DNA from: JBNIDL01 sp050108195
GTDB lineage: Bacteria > Pseudomonadota > Gammaproteobacteria > Enterobacterales > Enterobacteriaceae
NCBI GenBank assembly: GCA_050108195.1
Contig: JBNIDL010000002.1
Coordinates: 1-64,000, forward strand
Reading direction: 5' to 3'
Length of the DNA: 64,000 bases
The position numbers were made by a program, and so were the translations under genes. How positions within the stretch are numbered: the first letter of the stretch is position 1; the number at the start of each line of letters is the position of its first letter. This document shows positions 53,116 to 63,317 of the stretch, one piece after another. The notes below the pieces were generated by a model, which saw only the letters and a program-made list of their open reading frames with translations, made no database searches and was not told the origin of the DNA.

Positions 53116-55025
53116 AATTTTAACATTCTAAAATCTGGAGTATTTTTAAAAAGTTTACAATAATTGAGAATTATTTTTATTCTGTAATTTGTTTTACTTT
53201 TATCGTTGGAAAAAATTTTGAATTTATTTACGAAATTTTCTATTAAATTACTAATCTTGAAAATTTCAAATATAATTTTATCGAAATCCATAATTAAAAA
53301 AAGAAAAGATACTTTATTTTTACATCTTAGTAGCTTTTTTAATATACATTCTTCTTCCTTTTTGCAAACATAATTTAGTTCTTTAAATGTTTTTATATTT
53401 TTTTTTGTTAACTTAAATATTCTATTTTGTATTTTTGATATATATTTTAATTTATGTAAATTTTTTAATTTATTTAGACAATCGATCCAAAATTTATAAA
53501 TTACTAAATTGAAAAATTTCTTTTCATTTAAAGAATTTATAATATCTTTTCTAACTTTTAAAGAATAAAAATTTTTTAATCTTTTTAAAATAAAATATAA
53601 TGTATCATCTATAACATTAGTATTTAATAATCTGTTCTTATATAATTTTACAGATAAATCTATTATTTCCTTTAAATTTAATAATATTTCTTTATTTAAT
53701 ATAATTCTAATAATTGCAGTAGCAGTCCTTTTTATAAAATAAGGATCGTTGCTGCCTTTAGGAATATTAAATATCCCAATATGACCAACTATAGTATCAA
53801 TTTTGTCTGCTATAGATATTATAGAAGAAAATGCATTCTTCGGTAATCTATCTTTAATAAATCTTGGATAATGATGTTCTTTTTGAGCTAGCGAAATAAG
53901 CTTGTTTTCTTTATTTAATTCAGAATATTTCATTCCTATTATTCCTTTCATCTCTGGCATTTCAGCAAATAAATTTGTAGTTATTTCGCATTTAGACATA
54001 AGAGATGCTCTAGAAATTAATTTTATATCAATTGAATCATTGTAGTAAGAAATTTTTTTAGATAAAATTTTTATTCTTTTTGATTTTTCGAACATAGATC
54101 CTAATTTTTTATAAAAAATAACTTTTTTTAACAATAATATTCTATCTGAAAATTTTATTTTTTTATCTTCATTAAATAAGTAATTAATGTTAGACAATTT
54201 AGAATTTATAGTTGTTTCATTCCAAAAAATAACATTATTTAAATTTTTACTTATAGAATTAGTTACTATTAAAAAATAAGGAGATATATTTTTATTTAAA
54301 TAATATAAAACTATACATTTTTGAATGTCTTGTATTATAAATTTTATTATAACTTTTGGAAGATTTACAAAATTATTATTTATTATACCAACTTCAATTT
54401 TTGGATATTCTACAATTGAAGTTATTTCATTTATAAAATTATTTTTAATATCAAAAATCAAATTCATCTTTTTAGAAATTTCTTTAATTTTAGATAAAAT
54501 AATTCTTTTTCTTTTATTAAAAGAAGCAATAACATATCCTTTTTTATATAAAATTAATGGATAATCATTAACATTTCTAACTTTTATTTTTTTTAAAGAA
54601 GACAAATGACCAAAAGTAAAATTATTGCTTTTTAATCCAAAATTTTTATATTTAAATATTTTATCATTAAACAATAATAAAATGTTAAAAACTGGTCTTA
54701 CAAAACTAAAATTTTCTTCACCCCAATTCATACTTTCATATTTAGAAATAAAGATTAAAATATTATCAATTATTTTAATCAAATCTTTTTTTAACGAAGA
54801 ATTAACATTTATATTAGTTTTTGTGTTATTTTTATTATTTAAATATCTTATATTAATAGTTTTTACAGAAAGTCTTCTTGAAGAAGCAAACCAATATATT
54901 TTTTCATAAACTATTTTGAATATAGCATAATATCTTATAAATTCTTTAAAAAATTTTTTTCCAAAAAAAAACAGCCTTTTTTGTGGTAACTCTTCAGTAA
55001 TTATTTCTATTAAAAAATTTATCAT
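53112..55025 (-). CDS. glyS: Glycyl-tRNA synthetase beta subunit
   Basis: Large subunit of the heterotetrameric glycyl-tRNA synthetase, supplying tRNA binding. The 637 residues (E. coli 689) keep the FLIEIITEELP start, FVRPVF, MSKCEITTNLFAEMPEMKGIIGMKY, the HD-like ADKIDTIVGHIGIFNIPKGSNDPYFIKR segment, and an end matching E. coli. About 50 residues are lost after the N-terminal WFASSRRLSVK region. It lies 22 bp after glyQ as in E. coli. Confidence 0.95.
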   Translation of the reverse strand: MINFLIEIITEELPQKRLFFFGKKFFKEFIRYYAIFKIVYEKIYWFASSRRLSVKTINIRYLNNKNNTKTNINVNSSLKKDLIKIIDNILIFISKYESMNWGEENFSFVRPVFNILLLFNDKIFKYKNFGLKSNNFTFGHLSSLKKIKVRNVNDYPLILYKKGYVIASFNKRKRIILSKIKEISKKMNLIFDIKNNFINEITSIVEYPKIEVGIINNNFVNLPKVIIKFIIQDIQKCIVLYYLNKNISPYFLIVTNSISKNLNNVIFWNETTINSKLSNINYLFNEDKKIKFSDRILLLKKVIFYKKLGSMFEKSKRIKILSKKISYYNDSIDIKLISRASLMSKCEITTNLFAEMPEMKGIIGMKYSELNKENKLISLAQKEHHYPRFIKDRLPKNAFSSIISIADKIDTIVGHIGIFNIPKGSNDPYFIKRTATAIIRIILNKEILLNLKEIIDLSVKLYKNRLLNTNVIDDTLYFILKRLKNFYSLKVRKDIINSLNEKKFFNLVIYKFWIDCLNKLKNLHKLKYISKIQNRIFKLTKKNIKTFKELNYVCKKEEECILKKLLRCKNKVSFLFLIMDFDKIIFEIFKISNLIENFVNKFKIFSNDKSKTNYRIKIILNYCKLFKNTPDFRMLKF

Positions 55026-55047
55026 AAATTTAATTTTTATATAAATA

Positions 55048-55929
55048 TTATAATTTATTAATATATATTTTTGTAATTTTTGTAATTAAATCTTTAATAA
55101 CTAAAATATATCTTTTTTTTTCCATGTCAGAAATTAATTTCCTTGCGTTTATTAAGTTAAAATTGTGTATAGCCTGTATTAAATATTCATACGCAGAAAA
55201 AAACAAATCTTTATTTAAATAAATCATTTTTTTTGCAATTTTTATCTGTTTGTTTAAACAATAAAAAACGAAATAATTATCTAAATCTATTAAATTATAA
55301 ATAAAATTACTAAACTCAAAATCATAAAATATATTTTTATATTTTATTAAATTATTTTTTTTACAAATGTCCCACCTTATATTAAAAATATTTTTTTTTT
55401 TTTGTAATAACATAGACATTCTTTCCAACCCATAAGTTATTTCTATAATTACAGGATTACAATTAATACCAGCTAACTGTTGAAAATAAGTTAATTGAGT
55501 TACTTCTAATCCATTTATTCTTACTTCCCATCCAGTTCCCCAAGCCCCCAATGTCGGATTTTCCCAATTATCCTCTAAAAATTGTATATCGTTTTCATAA
55601 GTATTAAATCCTATAAACTTAAGAGAATTTAAATATAAATTTTGTAAATTTTTAGGTGAAGGTTTAATTATTACCTGAAATTGATAATAATGTTGTAATT
55701 TAGTCGAAAAATTAAAATTTATTCCATCTGCAGGTCGTCTTGAAGGTTGAACATAAAACAAAGATATTTTTTTTTTTTTTAAAGGATACATACATGTAAT
55801 AGGATGAGAAGTGCCTGCTCCGACTTTCATGTCGAAAGATTGAAAACTAAAACAATTTCTTGATTTCCAAAAATCACTTAAATCTTTAATTAAAGACTGA
55901 AACGTAAACTTATTTTTAATTTTTAACAT
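55048..55929 (-). CDS. glyQ: Glycyl-tRNA synthetase alpha subunit
   Basis: Catalytic subunit that activates glycine. The 293 residues (E. coli 303) contain MKVGAGTSHPIT, YVQPSRRPADG, LQHYYQFQVIIKPSP and EDNWENPTLGAWGTGWEV, all close to E. coli, plus EITYGLERMSM. It sits 20 bp downstream of gyrB on the same strand and probably shares its transcript. A run of 14 T bases lies near 55760. Confidence 0.96.
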   Translation of the reverse strand: MLKIKNKFTFQSLIKDLSDFWKSRNCFSFQSFDMKVGAGTSHPITCMYPLKKKKISLFYVQPSRRPADGINFNFSTKLQHYYQFQVIIKPSPKNLQNLYLNSLKFIGFNTYENDIQFLEDNWENPTLGAWGTGWEVRINGLEVTQLTYFQQLAGINCNPVIIEITYGLERMSMLLQKKKNIFNIRWDICKKNNLIKYKNIFYDFEFSNFIYNLIDLDNYFVFYCLNKQIKIAKKMIYLNKDLFFSAYEYLIQAIHNFNLINARKLISDMEKKRYILVIKDLITKITKIYINKL

Positions 55930-55949
55930 TTTTTACTAACTTAAATTTA

Positions 55950-58364
55950 TTATACATCTATATTAAAACAACTATATATCGCATTTTCTTCAATGAATTT
56001 CCTTCTAAGCTTAACAGATTCACCCATTAAAATAGAAAATAACTTATCAGCTTCCATTGCATCTCTAATAGTGACTCTTAAAATTTTTCTATTTTTAGGA
56101 TTCATTGTAGTTTCTCTTAGTTGTGAAGGATTCATTTCTCCTAATCCTTTATATCTTTGAATATAAACATCTTTCATAGACTCACATAACGCTGAATCTA
56201 AAGAATAAGGAAAGTTACATAAAGGAGCTCTAAAAGAACCTGTTTGACTTTCAACATAAAATTCTTCTTTTATTAAATTTTTTATTCTAAAACTTACATT
56301 TATTAAATTTGTATAATTATTACTAGAAAAAAAACTATAATCAAAAACATATTTTGATAATATGCCATACTTTTTAAGTGTTATTATAACTTTAAAAAAA
56401 TTTGCATTATCTCTACTTATAGAGAAACAATATTTAAGAAACTTTTTATTATAATTTAAATTTTCTACTAAAATTTTAGACCATTTATACAGTTTTTCCT
56501 CGTTTTTTATATGCCTTTCTAAAATGACAGGATTTATAGAAATTCTATATAACAATTCTTCAGGGTAACTATATTTCAATTTATTAACTATATTTTTAAT
56601 TTTAATATAATCAAACATCAAATCATTTATACTTATACTATTAAATTTTGTTTTATTTCTATTTTTTGAAACTAATTTAATTTTTTCCTCTATAAACTGA
56701 ACACACTTAAATTGCATTTCTTCTTCATCTTGCACATAAACCTCTTTTTTTTTACAACTTAATTTATATAAAGGTGGTTGTGCTATAAATATATGCCCTT
56801 TTTGTATCAATAAAGGCATCTGTCTATAAAAAAATGTTAGAAGTAATGTTCTTATATGTAATCCATCAACATCAGCATCTGTCATAATTATTATGTAATG
56901 ATATCTCAATTTTTCTATATTGAAATCATTATTACCAATACCACAACCTAAAGCAGCTATTAGTTTTGTCACTTCTTGAGAAGATAGCATTTTTTCAATT
57001 TTTGATTTTTCTACATTTAATATCTTTCCTTTAAGAGGTAGTATTGCTTGATTTATACGATTTCTACCTTGTTTTGCAGATCCTCCTGCTGAATCTCCTT
57101 CTACCAAGTATATTTCAGACAAAGAAGGATTCTTTTCTTGACAATCAGAAAGTTTTCCTGGAAGTATAGATTCAATAAAGCTTTTTTTTCTTGTAATCTC
57201 TCTAGCTTTTTTAGTAGCCTCCCTTATTCTAGCCGATTCTAATATTTTATTAATTATGTTCTTTGCGTCACTAGGATGTTCAAATAAATACTCATATAAA
57301 TTTTTGCTAACTAAATTTTCAACTAATTGTCTGACTTCCGAAGATATTAATTTATTTTTAGTTTGCGAGGAAAATTTAGGATCTGGTATTTTTATTGATA
57401 TAACAGAAACTAATCCTTCACGTATATCTTCTCCTATTACGTTTAATTTATTTTTATTAAATCCCTCTTTTTCCATATACGAATTAAAAGTTCTAGTTAT
57501 AGCTGATCTGAATCCAGATAAATGTGTTCCACCATCAGGTTGGTATATATTGTTAGTAAAGCATTTTATGTTTTCTTGAAAAGAATTGTTCCATTTTATT
57601 GCAACTTCTACTTCGTTTTTATTTTTTTTGTTTTTAAAGTAAAATATATTTGAATGTATAAACATTTTCTCTTTACTTAATTTTTTAACAAGAGATTTTA
57701 TTCCACCTTTATTTAAAAAATTAATTTTTTTTTTTGTTCTTAGATCTAACAGTTTAATAGATATACCAGAATTTAAAAAAGAAAGTTCCTGTAATCTATT
57801 AAATAGTACGTTATAACTAAAAGTATTATTTCTCTTAAATATACTCAAATCTGGCCAAAATCTTATAAAAGTTCCTGTTTTGCTACAGTTGCCCATAATA
57901 TTTATAGGTCTTTTAGGAATTCCATAGGCATATGATTGTTTATACACATTACCGTTTCTTTTGATCAATAAATCCAATTTACAAGATAAAGCATTAACTA
58001 CAGAAACTCCAACTCCATGTAATCCTCCTGAAATTTCATAAGATTCATTATCGAATTTAGCTCCCGCATGTAAAACAGTCATTATAATTTCTGCGGCAGA
58101 AATTTTTTCTTCTTTATGTATATCTACTGGAATCCCTCTACCATCATCTTCTATAGAAACTGAATTATCTTCATAAATTGTTACTTTTATATTTTTACAA
58201 TATCCAGCTAAAGATTCATCAATAGAATTATCAACGACTTCAAAAACCATATGATGCAATCCACTGCCATCCTGTGTATCACCTATATACATTCCTGGTC
58301 TTTTTCTTACAGACTCTAATCCTCTCAATATTCTTATACTTGAAGCATCATATAATTTTGACAT
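55950..58364 (-). CDS. gyrB: DNA gyrase subunit B
   Basis: ATPase subunit of gyrase, which supercoils DNA. The 804 residues equal E. coli GyrB. The GHKL ATP site has Glu42, Asp45 and Asn46 in FEVVDNSIDESL, the GGLHGVG loop near 115, and SSQTKNKL. The TOPRIM domain has VEGDSAGGSAKQGR and MTDADVDGLHIRTLL, and the end has QRYKGLGEMNP. The insertion typical of proteobacterial GyrB is present but diverged. In E. coli gyrB lies beside recF and dnaN; here it follows mnmE and precedes glyQ. Confidence 0.97.
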   Translation of the reverse strand: MSKLYDASSIRILRGLESVRKRPGMYIGDTQDGSGLHHMVFEVVDNSIDESLAGYCKNIKVTIYEDNSVSIEDDGRGIPVDIHKEEKISAAEIIMTVLHAGAKFDNESYEISGGLHGVGVSVVNALSCKLDLLIKRNGNVYKQSYAYGIPKRPINIMGNCSKTGTFIRFWPDLSIFKRNNTFSYNVLFNRLQELSFLNSGISIKLLDLRTKKKINFLNKGGIKSLVKKLSKEKMFIHSNIFYFKNKKNKNEVEVAIKWNNSFQENIKCFTNNIYQPDGGTHLSGFRSAITRTFNSYMEKEGFNKNKLNVIGEDIREGLVSVISIKIPDPKFSSQTKNKLISSEVRQLVENLVSKNLYEYLFEHPSDAKNIINKILESARIREATKKAREITRKKSFIESILPGKLSDCQEKNPSLSEIYLVEGDSAGGSAKQGRNRINQAILPLKGKILNVEKSKIEKMLSSQEVTKLIAALGCGIGNNDFNIEKLRYHYIIIMTDADVDGLHIRTLLLTFFYRQMPLLIQKGHIFIAQPPLYKLSCKKKEVYVQDEEEMQFKCVQFIEEKIKLVSKNRNKTKFNSISINDLMFDYIKIKNIVNKLKYSYPEELLYRISINPVILERHIKNEEKLYKWSKILVENLNYNKKFLKYCFSISRDNANFFKVIITLKKYGILSKYVFDYSFFSSNNYTNLINVSFRIKNLIKEEFYVESQTGSFRAPLCNFPYSLDSALCESMKDVYIQRYKGLGEMNPSQLRETTMNPKNRKILRVTIRDAMEADKLFSILMGESVKLRRKFIEENAIYSCFNIDV

Positions 58365-58436
58365 ATACTGCCTTTTTCTTTTAATTTAAAAAAAATAAAT
58401 AGTTAAATGATAACATTATTTTTTAAAATTTAAAAA

Positions 58437-59810
58437 TTATTTACCTATGCAAAATTCAGAAAAAATTTTTTCTAATAGATCTTCATTTCTACGTTTTCCA
58501 ATTAATTCTTCTAAAGAATTGCAAGCTAAAGAAATTTCTTCAGCAAAAAGTTCGAAGTTATTATATTTGTTTAATTGATTTTCACTATTTACCAAATGAT
58601 CTAAACAGCTTTTTAATAAATCTATTTGTCTTTTTTTATACAATCCAACACTTTCAGTCCTTCTTCTATAGTTAACTTTTATTTTTTTCAATAAACAAGA
58701 AATTAAAATTTTTATACCATAATTGTATTTAGCAGAAATATCCACAACATCACATTCCTTTAAACTAAAATTTTTTGGTTTGCTTCCAGTCATATCTATT
58801 TTATTTCTTACTAATATCAAATTTTTTTTAATGAATTTTTTACTTAAAATAAAATTTAAATTTAGAAAATTTAAAGATTTTTCTTTGCTACTATCAATTA
58901 CTAAAAAAATATAATTAGCTTTTTTGATTTGTTCAAATGTTCTTTTAATGCCTATTTTTTCTACTTTGTTTTTTATATTATCTCTAATACCTGCAGTGTC
59001 TATAAAAGATATTAAAAAATTATCAATAATAACTTCTTTAATTAAAAAATCTCTAGTAGTTCCAGGAATGCCTGTAACTATTGATAAATTCGAATTGGTT
59101 AAAGAATTAAATAAACTAGATTTTCCAGAATTAGTTTTTCCAACGATTACAACTTTTATTCCATTTGTTATATTTCTATTTATTTTAGATTTTTTATATA
59201 TATTTTTTATTTTATTTATTAAAAATGTCAATTTATTGTAAATTTTATTTTTATTAAAAATGTCGATATCATTTTCAAAAAAATTAATATTAGCTTCCGT
59301 TATAACTCTAATTTTATAAATATAATCAATTAAATTACTTATAATACCTGAAGATATACCAATCATTGAATTTATTGATACATTAAGCATTTTTCTAGAA
59401 CTAGAGTTAATTATATCTATTATAGATTCTGCTTGTAAAAGATTTATTTTTTTATTTAAAAAAGCTCTTTTTGAAAATTCACCTGGGTAAGCAATTCTAA
59501 CATTGTTAAATTTTATTATATAACTTAAAATAGTATTTAGTATTATAGGATTACCATGACAATTTAATTCTAATACATCTTCTCCAGTGAAAGAATTTGG
59601 TTTTTTATAAAATATTGCAATTCCTTTATCTATTATTTTATCTTTTATATAAAAATTTAAATAACTAGCTTTTTTATTTTTTGGTATTTTCTTTAACAAA
59701 AGGTAAGAAAGTTTAGAAGTTAAATCCCCAGATATTCTTATTATACCAACACTGCTGTAACCTAAAGGCGTTATTATAGCTGTTATAGTATCTTTTTCCA
59801 TAAAATTCAT
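58437..59810 (-). CDS. mnmE: tRNA modification GTPase MnmE
   Basis: With MnmG, makes cmnm5U34 in tRNAs reading NNA/NNG. The 457 residues (E. coli 454) have the N-terminal folate-binding domain, the G1 loop VGKTNSGKSSLFN near 225, the G2 segment GIPGTTRD, the DTAGI switch, NKID, and the C-terminal CIGK box with its conserved cysteine. The start overlaps the yidC stop by 4 bp. It follows yidC as in E. coli. Confidence 0.96.
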   Translation of the reverse strand: MNFMEKDTITAIITPLGYSSVGIIRISGDLTSKLSYLLLKKIPKNKKASYLNFYIKDKIIDKGIAIFYKKPNSFTGEDVLELNCHGNPIILNTILSYIIKFNNVRIAYPGEFSKRAFLNKKINLLQAESIIDIINSSSRKMLNVSINSMIGISSGIISNLIDYIYKIRVITEANINFFENDIDIFNKNKIYNKLTFLINKIKNIYKKSKINRNITNGIKVVIVGKTNSGKSSLFNSLTNSNLSIVTGIPGTTRDFLIKEVIIDNFLISFIDTAGIRDNIKNKVEKIGIKRTFEQIKKANYIFLVIDSSKEKSLNFLNLNFILSKKFIKKNLILVRNKIDMTGSKPKNFSLKECDVVDISAKYNYGIKILISCLLKKIKVNYRRRTESVGLYKKRQIDLLKSCLDHLVNSENQLNKYNNFELFAEEISLACNSLEELIGKRRNEDLLEKIFSEFCIGK

Positions 59811-61393
59811 TTTTCTTTTTTATTAATTAGCAAACTTAATATAACTTTTTGTTGAAAAATAGTAAAAACATTATTTATTACATAATATAGAACTAATCCT
59901 GACGGGAGCCATAAAAAAAATATTGTAAAAATGAAAGGTACAATTTTAGAAAATAAATTTTGGTAATTATCATTATGATCAATATTATCATTAGACATAA
60001 CTTGTAGAACAAAGGTTGTTAAAGTCATTAATATAGGCAATATAAAATAATTGTCAGGTTCAGATAAATCTTTTATCCAAAACATAAAAGGAGAGTGCCT
60101 TAACTCTACAGAATTAGATAAAACATTATATAAAGAAAAGAATATTGGCATTTGCAAAAAAACAGATAAACAACCACTAAATGGATTTATTTTATTGAGT
60201 TTATAAAGCTTTATAATTTCTTCATTTTGTTTATTTTTATCATTAAAAAATTTATTTTTAATAATTGATATTTCAGGTTGTAAATTTTTTATTTTAATCA
60301 TCGACTCATATTGAGATTTTACTATAGGATAAATTACAATTCTTATTAAAATTGTAAAGAAAATTATAGAAATACCCCAATTTTTAAAAAATTTATTTAA
60401 TATTTTTAATACTTCAAAAGAAGGATACGAAATGAACCAAAAAAATCCGTAATCTATAAGTAATTCCAAACTTTTATCTTCGTTAATTAACTGTTCTCTT
60501 ATTTTTGGACCAGCCCATATGTTTGTAGATATTTTATTAATTTTGTTTGGAAATAAGTTAAAATAACTTGAATTAAATTTAACTGTTATTATATTATTAT
60601 CTTTTTTAAAACAGATATTGTTAAAATAATTATCTAATGATAAGAAAGAAATTAAAAAATATTTTTGTAAAAGAGTTATCCATTTATAATAATTATCTTT
60701 TATTAAAATATTTTTATTAATACTTTTTATATTGTATTTTTTGTAGTTATTTCCCTTAGAATATAAAGCTATATCTTTGTAATTATTATCTTCATGAAAA
60801 TCTAGTCTATTTTTTATATTTACGGAAAAATAAGACTTTAGTGGTAATCTGGAATAATTAAAAATGTCATAAGTTATTTTAATTAAGTAACTATTTTTTT
60901 TCAATATAAAATTTTTTACATACGTTATTTGAGGTGAATTATATTTATATATAGAAACCTTTAATTCTTTTTCATTTTCTTTAAGAAAGAAAAAATTTTT
61001 ATTATCTTTTGTTTTAAATGAATTAATATTTTCATTATTAGACAATTTTTCATTAATTACATTTAAATTTTGTTCAAGTTCATAATCTGAATTTTTTGAA
61101 TCACTTAAAATATTTAGTAACTTATAAGAATTTAATCTTTCTAAAAATTTAGTTAAATAAATTTTTTTTATATTTCCGTCTTTTAAACTTATTTTAATAA
61201 TTAATAAATCATTTTTTATTATTATGTTATTGTCATCATGATTATTACACGTATATTCATTTAAAATGTTATTTTTTAAATTATTTACATTATTATTTTT
61301 TGCAAAAAATAAATCTTTAAAAAATAAAAATTTAAAAACTAAAAAAAATGAACAAGATAATATGAATATCAAAAAATATTTATAAATATTCAT
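59807..61393 (-). CDS. yidC: Membrane protein insertase YidC
   Basis: Inserts and folds inner membrane proteins with or without Sec. The 528 residues (E. coli 548) have an N-terminal membrane anchor, a large diverged periplasmic domain (about 30-330), and the conserved C-terminal core: a long hydrophobic stretch from about 340, FSGCLSVFLQMPIFFSLYNVL, and helices ending in LPSGLVLYYVINNVFTI. It lies 16 bp after yidD. Confidence 0.95.
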   Translation of the reverse strand: MNIYKYFLIFILSCSFFLVFKFLFFKDLFFAKNNNVNNLKNNILNEYTCNNHDDNNIIIKNDLLIIKISLKDGNIKKIYLTKFLERLNSYKLLNILSDSKNSDYELEQNLNVINEKLSNNENINSFKTKDNKNFFFLKENEKELKVSIYKYNSPQITYVKNFILKKNSYLIKITYDIFNYSRLPLKSYFSVNIKNRLDFHEDNNYKDIALYSKGNNYKKYNIKSINKNILIKDNYYKWITLLQKYFLISFLSLDNYFNNICFKKDNNIITVKFNSSYFNLFPNKINKISTNIWAGPKIREQLINEDKSLELLIDYGFFWFISYPSFEVLKILNKFFKNWGISIIFFTILIRIVIYPIVKSQYESMIKIKNLQPEISIIKNKFFNDKNKQNEEIIKLYKLNKINPFSGCLSVFLQMPIFFSLYNVLSNSVELRHSPFMFWIKDLSEPDNYFILPILMTLTTFVLQVMSNDNIDHNDNYQNLFSKIVPFIFTIFFLWLPSGLVLYYVINNVFTIFQQKVILSLLINKKEK

Positions 61394-61409
61394 TTGTCAA
61401 CCGATATAA

Positions 61410-61619
61410 TTAAAATTTCTTAGTTAAAACATTACATTTTAATAGTCTTTTTAATGTATAAAAAAAACCAAAAAATATTCCATGTTTATTTATTACATTT
61501 ATAGAATAATTTGAACAAGTTATAGAATACCTACATTTTTTTCTTAAAACTAAATTAAATAAAATTTGATAAATTTTAATAAAAATTATTAGAACTTTTC
61601 TTATCATAAAAAAATTCAC
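61410..61619 (-). CDS. yidD: Membrane protein insertion efficiency factor YidD
   Basis: Small membrane-associated protein that assists YidC. The 69 residues (E. coli 85) keep the signature CRYSITCSNYSINVINKHG (C.F.PTCS.Y...A...HG in the family, with Ile for Pro) and the KRLLKCN end, but the usual tail after KC.P has gone. The start overlaps rnpA by 44 bp; an internal ATG four codons in is an alternative start. Confidence 0.9.
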   Translation of the reverse strand: MNFFMIRKVLIIFIKIYQILFNLVLRKKCRYSITCSNYSINVINKHGIFFGFFYTLKRLLKCNVLTKKF

Positions 61620-61959
61620 TAAAAATAAAATTTATTTCTTTTCTAATTATAATCTTACTTAAATAAGTAATATTAAAATTAACAATTAATAAAAAATCTA
61701 GATTAATAAGTTTGTGTTGATTTAACCTAAAAGATTCTTTGATTATCCTTTTTATTTGGTTTCTTTTATAAGAAAACTTTATTTTTTTTTTAGGTATAAT
61801 AAACGATATTCTAGAATAATTTAAATTATTTTTATGACAAAAAAGTAAAAAATATTTATAAAAAAATTTTTTTTTAAAAAATTTCAAAGATTTTTTGTTT
61901 AAATTAATTATTTTTCCATTTAATCCAAATTTTTTCCCCTTATAAATTTTATTTAACAT
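61576..61959 (-). CDS. rnpA: Ribonuclease P protein component
   Basis: Protein cofactor of RNase P for 5' tRNA processing. The 127 residues (E. coli 119) contain the RNR-type motif YKRNQIKRIIKESFR near residue 70 and the basic, aromatic-rich beta domain. It overlaps rpmH by 11 bp and yidD by 44 bp, tighter packing than in E. coli. Confidence 0.92.
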   Translation of the reverse strand: MLNKIYKGKKFGLNGKIINLNKKSLKFFKKKFFYKYFLLFCHKNNLNYSRISFIIPKKKIKFSYKRNQIKRIIKESFRLNQHKLINLDFLLIVNFNITYLSKIIIRKEINFIFSEFFYDKKSSNNFY

Positions 61960-62086
61960 TTATTTTAAATTTTTTTTTTATTCTTTTTCTTTTAAAAATT
62001 TTTCTACCGTTTTTAGTTTTCATTCTTGTACGAAATCCATGTTTTTTATTTCTTTTTTTTAAAGATGGTTGAAATGTCCTTTTCAT
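61949..62086 (-). CDS. rpmH: 50S ribosomal protein L34
   Basis: Found in the spacer before rnpA: 45 residues starting MKRTFQPSLKKRNKKHGF and continuing TRMKTKNGRKIFKRKR, aligned with the E. coli protein (46). The last residues are K-I-N-V-K where E. coli has R-L-T-V-S-K. It opens the rpmH-rnpA-yidD-yidC-mnmE set and diverges from dnaN across 125 bp. Confidence 0.95.
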   Translation of the reverse strand: MKRTFQPSLKKRNKKHGFRTRMKTKNGRKIFKRKRIKKKFKINVK

Positions 62087-62211
62087 AGAAATCTTTAGCC
62101 TTTCATAAATACTTATTTAATTATTTTGATAATATTTTATTTATAAAAAATTATATACTAAATTAATTTAATATAAATAAAATATTTAAAAATATATAAA
62201 ATAAAATAAAT

Positions 62212-63312
62212 ATGAAATTAATAATAAAAAATGAGGTTTTGTTAAACCTACTAAAAAAAACCATTCATACAGGATTTACTAACACAAACAACAAAATATT
62301 AAATTACTTAATTTTTAAAGTAAAAAATAATAAGCTTTTTATTTTAAGCAGTAATCTAGAAGTAGAAATGATGGTTTCAGTAGACTTAAAGGAATTTAAT
62401 AAAGATGGAAAAAGTGCAATTTTAGCAAAAAAAATTATATATATATGTAGAAATTTTCCAAAGAATTCTAATATACTGATAAAATCAGATACTAATAAAG
62501 TATTAGTATATTCTAAAAACATGCGTTATTCGTTAAATACAATGGAGGTTGACGATTTTCCTAGAATAAAATTTGAAAACAAATACTATAAATATTCAAT
62601 TTCAGAGAAATTTTTAAAAAAAGCAATAAATTTATTAAAATTTGTTGCTCCAGATAATGACGTACGTAATTATTTAAATGGAATTTTAATAGAAAAGATA
62701 AATAATATATTATATATCACAGCAACTGATGGTCATAGATTAGCTACATATAAAATATTAACTGATTGTTTAAATAATATAAATTCCATAATAATTCCAA
62801 AAAAAACTGTTATAGAAATACAATATTTACTAGAAAAAGATAAAGAAGTTAATTTATTAATATCTAATAAATTTATAAAATTAAAAATAAGAAATTATTA
62901 CATAACATCTAAATTAATAAATGGCAAATTCCCTAATTATCATCATCTTTTGAACAAAAAATATAAAAAAAACATAAAAATTGAATCTAATTCTTTTAGA
63001 AATTCTTTAAGCAGAATATCTATATTAGTTGACGATAAGCTAAGATTAATAAAAATAAAAATAAAAAAAAATAAACTAAAAATTACTACTAATAATTCTA
63101 TTCAAGAAAAAGCAGAAGAAATAATAAAAATAAAAAATAAAAAAAATTTTTCTATAGAAATAGGAGTAAATATAGATTACATATTAGATATAGTAAATGT
63201 TTTAAAATGCAAAAAAATAAAATTTTCTTTTAATGATAACATTTCGAGTCTAAAAATAGAAAACATGGAAAATAAAAACATATGCTATATATTAATGCCA
63301 ATAATGATCTAA
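62212..63312 (+). CDS. dnaN: DNA polymerase III beta subunit (sliding clamp)
   Basis: Ring-shaped processivity clamp. The 366 residues equal E. coli. The three domains can be traced, with VAPDNDVRNYLNGILIE and ATDGHRLATY in the second domain and YILMPIM at the C-terminus (E. coli ends YVVMPMRL). The QIDMF motif of DnaE should bind its hydrophobic cleft. In E. coli dnaA lies immediately upstream between rpmH and dnaN; here there are only 125 bp. It is followed 5 bp later by convergent glmS. Confidence 0.95.
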   Translation: MKLIIKNEVLLNLLKKTIHTGFTNTNNKILNYLIFKVKNNKLFILSSNLEVEMMVSVDLKEFNKDGKSAILAKKIIYICRNFPKNSNILIKSDTNKVLVYSKNMRYSLNTMEVDDFPRIKFENKYYKYSISEKFLKKAINLLKFVAPDNDVRNYLNGILIEKINNILYITATDGHRLATYKILTDCLNNINSIIIPKKTVIEIQYLLEKDKEVNLLISNKFIKLKIRNYYITSKLINGKFPNYHHLLNKKYKKNIKIESNSFRNSLSRISILVDDKLRLIKIKIKKNKLKITTNNSIQEKAEEIIKIKNKKNFSIEIGVNIDYILDIVNVLKCKKIKFSFNDNISSLKIENMENKNICYILMPIMI

Positions 63313-63317
63313 TAATA

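Noticed and set aside
62087..62211. Chromosome origin in the rpmH-dnaN spacer
   Set aside because: I see no DnaA boxes, 13-mer repeats or GATC cluster; AT-richness alone is uninformative in this genome.
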